The notes beneath the pieces were generated by a model, which was not told the origin of the DNA, ran no database searches, and saw nothing but the letters and a program-made list of their open reading frames with translations. From contig NZ_CP151587.1 of the NCBI RefSeq assembly GCF_038396845.1, positions 842,001 to 906,000 on the forward strand: DNA of 64,000 nucleotides, in the 5' to 3' direction. Below are positions 15,180 through 22,774 of the stretch, piece by piece. The translations under genes were made by a program, and so were the position numbers. The stretch comes from Gymnodinialimonas sp. 57CJ19 (GTDB lineage Bacteria > Pseudomonadota > Alphaproteobacteria > Rhodobacterales > Rhodobacteraceae). The first letter of the stretch is position 1, and each line of letters starts with the position of its first letter.

Positions 15180-17477
15180 ATGAAGTACATTATTTTTGAA
15201 GAAGGCGCTGTCGACGAGTTTGTATCTAACAGGTTCTTTCAGACCATCGAGTTTGACTTGGCTCGTGCACTTTACGAGTTGGTTGCTGGAGGAGTGACCT
15301 CGGCCGTATTTCCACCTGAAGTTTCGCTGATTAAGCTGGATGATGGAATCGCATTTGCTAGTCCCAACGCCTCGAAAGACTCGCATTTCCTGGTGATAGA
15401 TTTGGAGCAGTCCCGGTTCCTAGAAGAAGTAGATGCTGGCGAGACGGTATTTGTACTTCAGAAAACCCTCAGGTTTGCGAAAAAGCTTTGGCAGAATATG
15501 TCTTTGAACTTCTCGGAGAAGGTCATTCCAGCCAGTACTAAAGCCATTCTTTTTCCCTACCCTTACAAGCCAACACCGTATCGTGTGGTTATTGAACAAG
15601 CTCCCTGGGCTGACCGCCTGAAGAAACGAAACTTTGCCGGGAAATTTTTGCTCGTCTACAAGACGGGTTACGGGAAAGGCGACGCAAATAGCGAACAAGC
15701 AGGCATAACAAATTTCAAGAAAGCTTTTGAACAGGTCGATGAGGTCATTTCGAAAGCCCGTGCAATGATGCCCACGCAGGCTGCGGCGTCTACGAGCGTC
15801 GTGAAGGTATCAGAGCTGGACACCGTACCGGGCACTAACGGAACGTCAATGTTTCAGTCGTTTGATGACTGGATGAAGATGCTGACCAAAAAACAAAGGG
15901 AGTTCATTGAGGCAGATGTAAATGGTGCCCATCGTATCGAAGGTGCGGCTGGAACTGGGAAAACTCTGTGCCTGATGTTGAAGGCGATAGCTTCCCTGAA
16001 AAAGTCAGTTTCCCAAGGCACCTCGCTTCACATCGTGTTCGTAACTCACAGTGAAGCAACGAAGCGTGCTATCATTGAATTTCTTATGGTGCTCGACCCG
16101 GACAATTTTGCGGATCGTGATCGCTTTTTGGAGAAAAATACTCTGAAGGTTTGCACATTGAGTGAGCTTTGTGCCGAGCAACTGGCCCAGCATATTAGCG
16201 AGTCCGAGTTCATAGACCGGGATGCCTTAGAGTCAAAAGAAACACAGCTTCTTTACGTTAATGAAGCGTATTGTAGCGCGATGGAAAACGACTTTCCATC
16301 TCATGAGAGATTTTTGTCGACTGACCTTAGAGAGTTCCTAAGGGATACAGACGGCTGGGCGATTACGGAAATGCTCCAACATGAGATCAGCGTTATGATC
16401 AAAGGGCGCGCTTCCGAGGACTTCGATGCCTACAAAAATGCTCCCTCTTTGAAGTATGGAATCCCAATAAACGGCGACGCTGACAAAGGCTTTGTTTTTG
16501 CGATATTCAGGAAATACCAAGAGCAGCTCGGGGCGGTATCCCAGTTTGACACTGACGATGTGGTCCTAACAGCCATCGGTCAGCTTGATACGCCTGTATG
16601 GCGGAGGAGACGTGTTAGGGATGGATATGATGCGGTGTTCATCGATGAAACCCATCTGTTCAACATAAATGAACTCCACATTTTTCACTACTTCACAAAA
16701 AGTGACACCCATTTCCCAATTGTCTATTCGGTCGACCGTACTCAGGCAGTAGGCGATCATGGTTGGACTAATCAAGATATCTCTGAGACGCTAACCGGCG
16801 GACCAACAAAAGAGGATCAGAGTAAACTGCAGACGGTTTTCAGATCCTCTCCCCAGATCGTAGAACTGGCGTTCTCGATTGTGTCTTCCGGCGCTACTCT
16901 CTTTACAAACTTCGACAATCCGCTTGAAGCCGCTGCATCGAGCTTCACGGATGAGGAGGAGCGGATGTCGGCGCAACCCATGTTCCGCTCTTATCCAAAT
17001 GATCAGGCGATGATTGAAGGCGCTTACGAACGCGCGGAGGCCATGCAGAAGGATATGGGATGCAAGAAAGGTAAAGTTTTGATTGTTGGCTTCGACAAAG
17101 GTTTGGTCGAGAGCTTACAGGAATACGCCAAAACAAAAAACAAACCTCACATCCTGCTAAAGAAGCGTGGTGACGTTGAAGCCGTTGGTGAAGCCGAAGC
17201 TTCTGGGAAATTTGTTGTAGCCCATGCAGATTTTGTTGGTGGGCTAGAGTTCTCTGGAGTTGTTGCCGTTGGTGTTGACAAGGGGCGCTTGCCTCCCTCG
17301 AAGGATCAGTCGAGCGAAAACAGCAAACACTTCCTATCCTATTCGTCGCACAATAGGCTATATGTCGCCGTCAGTCGCGCGAAATACAGAGTGGAACTTC
17401 TTGGGGACCAATCACGGGGACCTAGCGACTTGATCGAACCTGCGGTTAAGGCCGGCATTCTAAGTCTGCAGCCATAG
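15180..17477 (+). CDS. Superfamily 1 (UvrD-like) helicase with novel N-terminal region
   Basis: This 765-residue protein contains the SF1 ATPase motifs: Walker A EGAAGTGKT near residue 255, Walker B AVFIDETH near 486-491 (DETH rather than the usual DExQ), motif III-like YSVDRTQAV, QTVFRSSPQIV, and motif VI LYVAVSRAKYR near 726. The first 240 residues match no domain I recognise. The insert between motifs I and II (about 230 residues) is also unassigned. ATG 15180 lies 1 bp after the upstream stop, with AAGGGA before it. A DNA-dependent translocase in a two-gene defence module is the leading guess. Confidence 0.82.
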   Translation: MKYIIFEEGAVDEFVSNRFFQTIEFDLARALYELVAGGVTSAVFPPEVSLIKLDDGIAFASPNASKDSHFLVIDLEQSRFLEEVDAGETVFVLQKTLRFAKKLWQNMSLNFSEKVIPASTKAILFPYPYKPTPYRVVIEQAPWADRLKKRNFAGKFLLVYKTGYGKGDANSEQAGITNFKKAFEQVDEVISKARAMMPTQAAASTSVVKVSELDTVPGTNGTSMFQSFDDWMKMLTKKQREFIEADVNGAHRIEGAAGTGKTLCLMLKAIASLKKSVSQGTSLHIVFVTHSEATKRAIIEFLMVLDPDNFADRDRFLEKNTLKVCTLSELCAEQLAQHISESEFIDRDALESKETQLLYVNEAYCSAMENDFPSHERFLSTDLREFLRDTDGWAITEMLQHEISVMIKGRASEDFDAYKNAPSLKYGIPINGDADKGFVFAIFRKYQEQLGAVSQFDTDDVVLTAIGQLDTPVWRRRRVRDGYDAVFIDETHLFNINELHIFHYFTKSDTHFPIVYSVDRTQAVGDHGWTNQDISETLTGGPTKEDQSKLQTVFRSSPQIVELAFSIVSSGATLFTNFDNPLEAAASSFTDEEERMSAQPMFRSYPNDQAMIEGAYERAEAMQKDMGCKKGKVLIVGFDKGLVESLQEYAKTKNKPHILLKKRGDVEAVGEAEASGKFVVAHADFVGGLEFSGVVAVGVDKGRLPPSKDQSSENSKHFLSYSSHNRLYVAVSRAKYRVELLGDQSRGPSDLIEPAVKAGILSLQP

Positions 17478-17491
17478 GTAGCGATGGGCGG

Positions 17492-17503
17492 ATAAGTACT
17501 TAT
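17492..17503. promoter_or_regulatory. 12-bp perfect palindrome
   Basis: ATAAGTACTTAT lies in the gap between the stops of the convergent helicase and relaxase genes. It is not GC-rich and has no T-run, so it is unlikely to be a terminator. It may be a protein-binding site. Nothing else is evident in 17478-17644. Confidence 0.25.
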
Positions 17504-17644
17504 TGCCGTGATTATTGGGGGCAAATTTCGGTTCTTTGGTAGAGGTAGCCAGCAAACCGCATTAGCGGCGAAGGCCCGGCTTCCACCGAGCTCCAATCGA
17601 CTAACTACTTACAATGACTGAAAAAATATGCTCTTCCATATCAC

Positions 17645-19207
17645 CTAATGGGTGAGCCTTTGGTTGAGTTCCCGCGTGTCTAACTCTCGTTCAGCCGCCT
17701 CTCGGCGTCTTTCGCTAGTTTCCAGCTGGTTTCTAATCCCGCCCGAAGAGTCTCGTAATTCTGCTCCTCGCGCAGCAAGTCGACTAATGTGGTGACGGAC
17801 GTGAGATGTGATTTCATCAATAGCGCCACGCAATGCGCCAAGCCATTCACCTTGCTTTCGATCCTGCTGGTCGAGCGCGTCTCCAAGGCGTGCAATTCCG
17901 TGGCTGAGCTCTCGCAGGCCGTCACCAACCGTTCGACGGATGCGAGCAATTCGCGCTCCAATGCTGTCAGGGGCGTTGTCGGTGGATTGGTCATCTAAGG
18001 CTCCTTGATCTCGATGCAGATGATTGGCGTTTGCGCCATCGTGCAGGTCTTCAACTCGGTCCGGTCGGGGTCCAGCGTCACCCATGTCTGCCCCGCCTGT
18101 TCGATCCGTGTCAGGCCAAGCCTCGTCATCTCCGAACGCGTGATCAAGCCCGTCCAAAACCAACTCGCGATCAGCACTGTCGCGATCCAGGATGAGACCA
18201 TCCCCACGATCACCCAGGGTGAGATCGTCAACCAGCGCCTGATCGTCTCGCTCCGCCTCTCCAACTCGCTCCTGCTGTCGCTGAGAAAGAACCTGATATC
18301 GGTTTCGATTGTATGCAGCGCGCTGGTCGCAATGCTGCTGAAATCGCTCCTGAAGCTTTCCAGTTGAGATTCCATCAAGGCGGCGTGGTCGCTGCGTACT
18401 GTCTTCAGGTCCGCGTTCAATTTCTCGGCGAGGCGGTTCGGCTTGCCAGTCGTCATGGAAAATCTCTCCTTTCAATCGCCAGCGCTCACCGGTGTCGGGG
18501 TCTTTGGCGGTGATGTAATCTTTGCTGGCACGGGGGATTTCGAAGCCCGCATCAGTGAGTGCATCGATCATGCTGGCGCGGTCGGTGATTGTGCCGACGC
18601 TAATCTGATCGAGGATCCAATCGTGCAGCGCTTCGCGACCTTGCGCGCGCGTCGGCGCTTCAATCGTCGCTCTCACTTCGCGGGCGTGTTCTGGCTCCAA
18701 AGGGTCTGCCCAACCGTGCGTTTTGTTCATCAAGTCGCGAAGGTTGGCAAAGGCGTTCTCATGCCCTGGAGGAGCGATGTTCAGGGCCTTGCCGGTGCTA
18801 AGCTCAAGTCGTGGCGTGCAGAAGTGCAGCTCGACATTGCCTTCATGCGAGTGGCGCACCCAAAGGCAATCGTATTGATCCCTGTCCAGCCCAGCAAAGG
18901 CCAGAGCCTCAAAAAGCTCAATGGCCTCTTGCTGGGCGTCAGGACTGGGATCATCGCTATCGGCAAAGCTGATCACACCTGCCGTGTAACTCCATTTGTT
19001 GGGGCTCGCGTCGATCAGGTCGCGGGTCTGATCGGGATTGCCGTGCAGCACTTCGGGCAACGGGTCGCGGATCTTGGTTTGCGGCTCACCGCTGTCATCG
19101 CGAATAAGGTTGCGGTTGTCGTCGTAGACCAGAACTTCACGCGCTGTCAGGTAGTCTACGGGGGCCGCACCGCCACCTGTTCCAGTGGAGAAGAACGAGA
19201 TGATCAT
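17645..19207 (-). CDS. mobA: Mobilization relaxase, MobA/MbeA-like
   Basis: This 520-residue protein has the relaxase metal motif HSHEGNVELHF near residues 118-128, close to the HEN-type motif of ColE1 MbeA. YTAGVISFADSDDPSPDAQQ is upstream. The C-terminal 230 residues are charged and probably coiled coil. The enzyme would nick oriT and lead the DNA strand to a helper secretion system. The start overlaps the mobC stop (ATGA). Two other genes lie entirely within its 3' half in a different frame, as in ColE1 and RSF1010 mob regions. Confidence 0.88.
   Translation of the reverse strand: MIISFFSTGTGGGAAPVDYLTAREVLVYDDNRNLIRDDSGEPQTKIRDPLPEVLHGNPDQTRDLIDASPNKWSYTAGVISFADSDDPSPDAQQEAIELFEALAFAGLDRDQYDCLWVRHSHEGNVELHFCTPRLELSTGKALNIAPPGHENAFANLRDLMNKTHGWADPLEPEHAREVRATIEAPTRAQGREALHDWILDQISVGTITDRASMIDALTDAGFEIPRASKDYITAKDPDTGERWRLKGEIFHDDWQAEPPRREIERGPEDSTQRPRRLDGISTGKLQERFQQHCDQRAAYNRNRYQVLSQRQQERVGEAERDDQALVDDLTLGDRGDGLILDRDSADRELVLDGLDHAFGDDEAWPDTDRTGGADMGDAGPRPDRVEDLHDGANANHLHRDQGALDDQSTDNAPDSIGARIARIRRTVGDGLRELSHGIARLGDALDQQDRKQGEWLGALRGAIDEITSHVRHHISRLAARGAELRDSSGGIRNQLETSERRREAAERELDTRELNQRLTH
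17680..17994 (-). CDS. Nested mobilization gene, MbeD-like position
   Basis: This 104-residue gene lies wholly within the relaxase gene in another frame. Its ATG directly follows the stop of the nested gene upstream, and AAGGAG lies 6 nt before the ATG. The protein is mainly helical (LTALERELLASVERLVTACE; VTTLVDLLREEQNYETLRAG) and has no membrane segment. Small helical proteins in this position (MbeD in ColE1) aid mobilization or entry exclusion. The assignment rests on position, ribosome site and helical character, not on sequence identity. Confidence 0.6.
   Translation of the reverse strand: MTNPPTTPLTALERELLASVERLVTACESSATELHALETRSTSRIESKVNGLAHCVALLMKSHLTSVTTLVDLLREEQNYETLRAGLETSWKLAKDAERRLNES
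17995..18456 (-). CDS. Nested mobilization gene with membrane helix, MbeB/MobB-like position
   Basis: This 153-residue gene sits inside the relaxase gene in another frame, with AAAGGAG upstream of its ATG. The first 70 residues are amphipathic helix (DHAALMESQLESFRSDFSSI). One clear membrane segment follows (WVIVGMVSSWIATVLIASWF), then a short domain with two cysteines. RSF1010 MobB is likewise overprinted on the relaxase gene and membrane-bound, and it links the relaxosome to the coupling protein. The real-gene call rests on the two good ribosome sites, the head-to-tail arrangement and the membrane segment. Confidence 0.65.
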   Translation of the reverse strand: MTTGKPNRLAEKLNADLKTVRSDHAALMESQLESFRSDFSSIATSALHTIETDIRFFLSDSRSELERRSETIRRWLTISPWVIVGMVSSWIATVLIASWFWTGLITRSEMTRLGLTRIEQAGQTWVTLDPDRTELKTCTMAQTPIICIEIKEP

Positions 19208-19674
19208 GCGTCACCGCCTGTGTGTGCCGCCACAATCTGTGCCAACTGCCGTTCGATGACCACCAGCTGAGCAGCGACCTTGAGCGCATCGATCTGGCTC
19301 GCACGGCCAGATTTGACCGCGCCGTTGATCCAGCGAGAGAGCTGATTGAGGTTACCGCCGACACGGGCAATCGCAAAGGTCAGCCTCGGGTCAACACGGG
19401 GGACGGGCTTGCGCCGACGTGCCTCGACCAGCCCCAAGGCCTCTCGCATCAGCGTGGCATTGGGCAGGCCAGCGGCGCGCGCTTTGGCCACGAGTGCTGC
19501 CTTTTCCGACGGGGTGCATCGAAAGATCACGCTCTCGGAAAGGCCCTCTTTGACGCCGCTTGCGCGCGTCTGGTTGGGGTTTGAAGGGGAGGCTTGCCGC
19601 CCCTCACAAGTCCCGCCGATGTAATCGGCGGGTAACCTTGCTCTCTGCTCTTTGTCGGGACCAGTTGCATTCAT
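19204..19674 (-). CDS. mobC: Relaxosome accessory protein MobC
   Basis: At 156 residues, a ribbon-helix-helix-like segment (ESVIFRCTPSEKAALVAKAR) is followed by the MobC signature FAIARVGGNLNQLSRWINGA near residues 101-118. Such proteins bind oriT and open DNA for the relaxase. The first 40 residues are basic and probably disordered. It overlaps both neighbours by 4 bp, so rep-like gene, mobC and mobA form one operon. Confidence 0.85.
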   Translation of the reverse strand: MNATGPDKEQRARLPADYIGGTCEGRQASPSNPNQTRASGVKEGLSESVIFRCTPSEKAALVAKARAAGLPNATLMREALGLVEARRRKPVPRVDPRLTFAIARVGGNLNQLSRWINGAVKSGRASQIDALKVAAQLVVIERQLAQIVAAHTGGDA

Positions 19675-20528
19675 GATCGGAGCCCCGCCGCCTCGATTTC
19701 AGTAGGGCTGACCAGGTTTGCGGCCAGCAACGCGGTCACTTGGCCGGGTGTGATGTGGCGGCACAGTGGATGTTTGTCTGTGACCCAGTCGGCCAAACCT
19801 TTCAGCAATTCGGCCTCTTTGGCTTTGCCCGCTTCACGCGCCTCCTCAACCTCCTGAAGGTATTTCAACCAACGGCCAGAGCTGAACCAGTTGTCGGAGA
19901 AACATACCTTGGAGCGGGTGAAGCCTTCGCTTTCGGCTGCATAGGCCCGCACGGCGTCCTCGAGGTCTTTGGCATCCACTCCGTCCGCCAACGCTTGGCG
20001 GATTTGTGAGAGACAAACCGCTTTGCCGCGAATGCGATCCTCGGGATAGGCTGACAAAATCTTTTCAGAAACTTCATCCTCCACCGCCGCCTTCGCGTGC
20101 GAAGGATTTGGTTTTTGATATGGTTTATATCTGTTCTTATAGGATTTGCCCTCTGGGGCAGATGGCTTGCCCTCAGGGGCAAATGCATCATTTTCCCGTT
20201 CGGTCGTATCGATTTGCCCATTTGGGCAAATGGAGTTGCCCAAGGCATACCAACAGGTCCGGTCATAGCGATCATCGCTGAAATTGCCCTTGATGATCAG
20301 CTCTGCGCTGACCAGCTTTTCGAGCGCTGTGCGGATCTGCTTCTCGCTCAGATAGGGGAACAACTCACTAAAGGCCGAGATCGAATTGTAAGTCCAATAC
20401 CGCCCATCACGAAGGTTCCGGCGATTGGCTTGGTTCTTCTCGATCCAGAAGGTGATGTTCTGAAAGATGACGGCCGCGTTCAGGCCAACACGTCCGGCGA
20501 TTTTAGGATCAAAGCTATGGCGGCTCAT
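19671..20528 (-). CDS. Winged-helix replication-initiation-like protein
   Basis: This 285-residue protein begins with a phage/plasmid replisome-type winged helix (VGLNAAVIFQNITFWIEKNQ; YWTYNSISAFSELFPYLSEK; QIRTALEKLVSAELI). A polar linker with two PEGK repeats and a C-terminal helical part follow. Genes of this kind head the mob operons of many alphaproteobacterial elements and may drive autonomous replication after excision; that role is inferred. ATG 20528 with AGGGG upstream is preferred over the GTG at 20552. Confidence 0.7.
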   Translation of the reverse strand: MSRHSFDPKIAGRVGLNAAVIFQNITFWIEKNQANRRNLRDGRYWTYNSISAFSELFPYLSEKQIRTALEKLVSAELIIKGNFSDDRYDRTCWYALGNSICPNGQIDTTERENDAFAPEGKPSAPEGKSYKNRYKPYQKPNPSHAKAAVEDEVSEKILSAYPEDRIRGKAVCLSQIRQALADGVDAKDLEDAVRAYAAESEGFTRSKVCFSDNWFSSGRWLKYLQEVEEAREAGKAKEAELLKGLADWVTDKHPLCRHITPGQVTALLAANLVSPTEIEAAGLRS

Positions 20529-20562
20529 GATTGACCCCTGAAATACGCACAAACGTGCAAAT

Positions 20563-20582
20563 TTTGTACAGGTTTTGTACGA
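20563..20582. repeat. Paired TTTGTAC repeats near the right end
   Basis: TTTGTACAG (20563-20571) and TTTGTACGA (20574-20582) lie 11 bp apart. The same two 9-mers occur in the same order near the left end at 11201-11209 and 11227-11235. They could be integrase arm-type sites or iterons. Confidence 0.4.
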
Positions 20583-20607
20583 GAAATCGCCCGTTTCAGC
20601 CGATTTC
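20583..20607. other. Inverted repeat upstream of the rep/mob operon, possible oriT or promoter element
   Basis: The arms GAAATCG (20583-20589) and CGATTTC (20601-20607) are separated by 11 bp. The site is in the only sizeable non-coding stretch next to the mob operon, so it is a candidate for part of oriT or an operator. Confidence 0.3.
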
Positions 20608-20683
20608 GCCGCGAAAGCTCACGGGACTTTCTGCACGCTTCCGCGCAACGTCCTGTAAATAGGCCATATTTTTCAGGTGTTTT

Positions 20684-20760
20684 TGGCGACCCCGGCAGGA
20701 TTCGAACCTGCAACCTGCCCCTTAGGAGGGGGCTGCTCTATCCAGTTGAGCCACGGGGCC
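20684..20760 (-). tRNA. tRNA-Arg (anticodon CCU)
   Basis: Read on the minus strand, the acceptor GGCCCCG pairs with CGGGGTC, the D stem is GCTC/GAGC, the anticodon loop is CTCCTAA, the T stem is GCAGG/CCTGC with loop TTCGAAT, and CCA is encoded. It is the integration target of the mobile element; its last 43 mature bases before the discriminator form the right attachment site at 20688-20730. Confidence 0.97.
20688..20730 (-). repeat. Right attachment site within tRNA-Arg
   Basis: These 43 bases are identical to 11112-11154. They lie inside the intact tRNA gene, which was restored on integration. Confidence 0.92.
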
Positions 20761-20851
20761 AGAAGCGTTGTTTTCGGCGATTTAGCGCGATCCTGCAAGC
20801 GCTTGCGCAGGGGCGGGTCGGGGGCGTATCAAGAAATGGTAGCGCTCACGA

Positions 20852-21889
20852 TTGAAGGACATTCCCTTGCGCGGACGGAATCCATTTGATGGCAAGCCGC
20901 AGATGACTCTGCGTGACGTGGCGGATGCCGCTTCGGTTAGTGAAATGACGGTCAGCCGGGTGTTGCGGAACCGCGGAGATGTGTCGGACAAGACGCGCGA
21001 GCGGGTGTTCGAGGCGGCGCGGACATTGGGCTATGTGCCCAACAAGATCGCGGGGGCCTTGGCGTCCAATCGGGTCAATCTGGTGGGCGTGGTGATCCCT
21101 TCGCTGTCCAACATGGTGTTTCCGGATGTGTTGCACGGCATCGGTGCCGCCTTGGAAGAAACAGAGCTGCAACCGGTGATCGGCTCATCGAAATACGATC
21201 AGCAGCAAGAGGAAAAAGTCATCTATGAGATGCTCAGCTGGCGGCCGTCGGGGCTGATCGTGGCGGGGTTGGAGCATACGGAAGCGGCCCGCGCGATGAT
21301 GCGCAACGCGGGCGTTCCGGTGGTCGAGGTCATGGACGTGGACGGTGACCCTGTCGCGGCGGCCGTGGGGATCAGCCACGAGGCAGCGGGTCGTGCCATG
21401 GCAGCAGAAATCGTCGCGCGCGGCTACAAGAAGATCGGCTATCTGGGGTCCAGCTCCATCGCCGATGCCCGCGCGCAGAAACGCTATCGCGGGTTTGAGG
21501 CAGGGTTGAACGAGGCGGGCGTCAGCCTGACGGACAGCATTTTCTACGATGGGGCTTCGGGGTTTGGGACTGGGCGCAACATGACTCAGGCTTTGCTGGA
21601 ACGGACGCCCGATTTAGATTTTCTATACTATAACACGGATATGAATGCCGCGGGTGGGCTGCTCTACTGCCTTGAAAAGGGGATGGATATTCCAAACCAG
21701 ATCGGTTTGGCCGGGTTCAATTCCTTTGAAGTTTTGGACGGTTTGCCGATGCGCATCGCCACGATGGATAGCCAGCGCGAAGCGATTGGTCGCCGCGCCG
21801 CAGAGTTGATGGTCGCCAATGAGCTGACCGAAGAAGTCGTGCGACTAGAGCCAGAGTTCCTGCCCGGCGACACTGTGCGCAAAAGCTAA
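20852..21889 (+). CDS. LacI-family transcriptional regulator
   Basis: This 345-residue protein has a LacI-type HTH (MTLRDVADAASVSEMTVSRV) with hinge helix YVPNKIAGALASNRV, then a periplasmic-binding-protein-like ligand domain (LVGVVIPSLSNMVFPDVLHG; RGYKKIGYLGSS; GLAGFNSFEVLDG). The domain order resembles gluconate-type (GntR/LacI) regulators, but no target sugar operon is adjacent. The start is uncertain: TTG 20852 gives a 17-residue basic lead, while ATG 20903 starts right at the HTH. Its stop overlaps that of the convergent YdeI-like gene. Confidence 0.88.
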   Translation: MKDIPLRGRNPFDGKPQMTLRDVADAASVSEMTVSRVLRNRGDVSDKTRERVFEAARTLGYVPNKIAGALASNRVNLVGVVIPSLSNMVFPDVLHGIGAALEETELQPVIGSSKYDQQQEEKVIYEMLSWRPSGLIVAGLEHTEAARAMMRNAGVPVVEVMDVDGDPVAAAVGISHEAAGRAMAAEIVARGYKKIGYLGSSSIADARAQKRYRGFEAGLNEAGVSLTDSIFYDGASGFGTGRNMTQALLERTPDLDFLYYNTDMNAAGGLLYCLEKGMDIPNQIGLAGFNSFEVLDGLPMRIATMDSQREAIGRRAAELMVANELTEEVVRLEPEFLPGDTVRKS

Positions 21890-22458
21890 GGCGCCGCCAG
21901 TTCTGCGATGATCTTGGCCATGCGTCTTTGGCGTGTTTCCTCTTTCCGGGCCGAGGTGAGCGCTGCGTAGATCGCGAACTTTTTGGATCGGGTCAGCCTC
22001 TCGAAACGCTCCACCGCCAAGGGTTGCGCTGCTAGGGCCGCCAGAAAATCGGCGGAGAACTCCATGTCCGCAGACCCGGCATAAGCCTTTCCCCATTGCC
22101 CGCTGTCTTTGGCAGCTTGAACCTGCACCAACCCTTCGGGCCTCATGCGACCCTCGGCCATCAGCCGTTCGACATGTTTCACGTTGCGCTGGGACCAGCC
22201 GGATCGCGCCCGGCGTGGGGTGATCCGTTGCAGGTAGGAACCGGCATCAAAGGACCGCTTTTGGCCGTCGATCCAGCCCCAGATCAGGCAGGCCACTACG
22301 CAGTCGTCCCACGTGACCGACGCAACGTCAGAGCCCTTTTTGTAGATACGCACCCAAAGCACGGATTCCGTCGCGTGGTGAGCGGCAAGCCAACTTTCCA
22401 ACTCGGCGGCGGTGGCGAAACTTTGGTGGGTCTCGCTTTCGCGTTTTAGGTCAGCCAT
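21886..22458 (-). CDS. YdeI/OmpD-associated family protein
   Basis: This 190-residue cytoplasmic protein has the YdeI-like pattern: ELESWLAAHHATESVLWVRI, WDDCVVACLIWGWIDGQKRS, RRARSGWSQRNVKHVERLM, and a C-terminal helical part FERLTRSKKFAIYAALTSAR. Members have been linked to bacteriocin or antimicrobial tolerance, but no biochemical function is established. It is convergent with the LacI gene, their ends overlapping by 4 bp. Confidence 0.8.
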   Translation of the reverse strand: MADLKRESETHQSFATAAELESWLAAHHATESVLWVRIYKKGSDVASVTWDDCVVACLIWGWIDGQKRSFDAGSYLQRITPRRARSGWSQRNVKHVERLMAEGRMRPEGLVQVQAAKDSGQWGKAYAGSADMEFSADFLAALAAQPLAVERFERLTRSKKFAIYAALTSARKEETRQRRMAKIIAELAAP

Positions 22459-22774
22459 TCGGTGTCCTCCCCCGATCTTCGGGGCGACTATAGCGCCCTC
22501 ACCGCGAAGGGCGAGGGGTGCGGCCCCATTTGGAAAGCCGCCCCATGCTACAGGAGGCCACGCGGTTCAGGCCGGTGCCAAGCGCATTGCGATAAGGTCA
22601 CGACCCAAGACAACGGCATTCGCCGCGCACGCCAAAGGGCGCATGGAAACGTCAGCACCGAACGTTGACGTCGTGTCCACCATCACCGGCATGGTAGCCT
22701 TCGAGATCAGAGGGCCAAACTCAAGGGGAAGTGAAAAAGCGCGCCTCACACTGGCGCCAATTGCGCGGCGCCTT
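22459..22774. other. 316-bp intergenic region, no gene seen
   Basis: This lies between the starts of the YdeI-like gene and the end of the serine dehydratase gene. Short open frames here have no family features or ribosome sites. I see no RNA gene or clear terminator. Confidence 0.5.

Larger units (their letters stand above)
11112..20730. mobile_element. Integrative mobilizable element in tRNA-Arg(CCU)
   Basis: A 43-bp sequence covering the anticodon loop to the acceptor end of tRNA-Arg occurs at 11112-11154 and again, inside the intact tRNA, at 20688-20730. Between them lie an integrase next to the left repeat, a mobC/relaxase block, a replication-like gene and several accessory genes. No type IV secretion genes are visible, so the element would need a helper for transfer. 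One unit (repeat to repeat) is 9576 bp. Confidence 0.9.

Noticed and set aside
13359..17477. Prophage origin of the cargo
   Set aside because: There are no capsid, tail, terminase or lysis genes. The mob block and attachment sites point to a mobilizable element.
14339..17477. Gabija defence system
   Set aside because: Gabija pairs an OLD-family ATPase/TOPRIM nuclease with the helicase. The partner here has no Walker motif or TOPRIM acidic residues.
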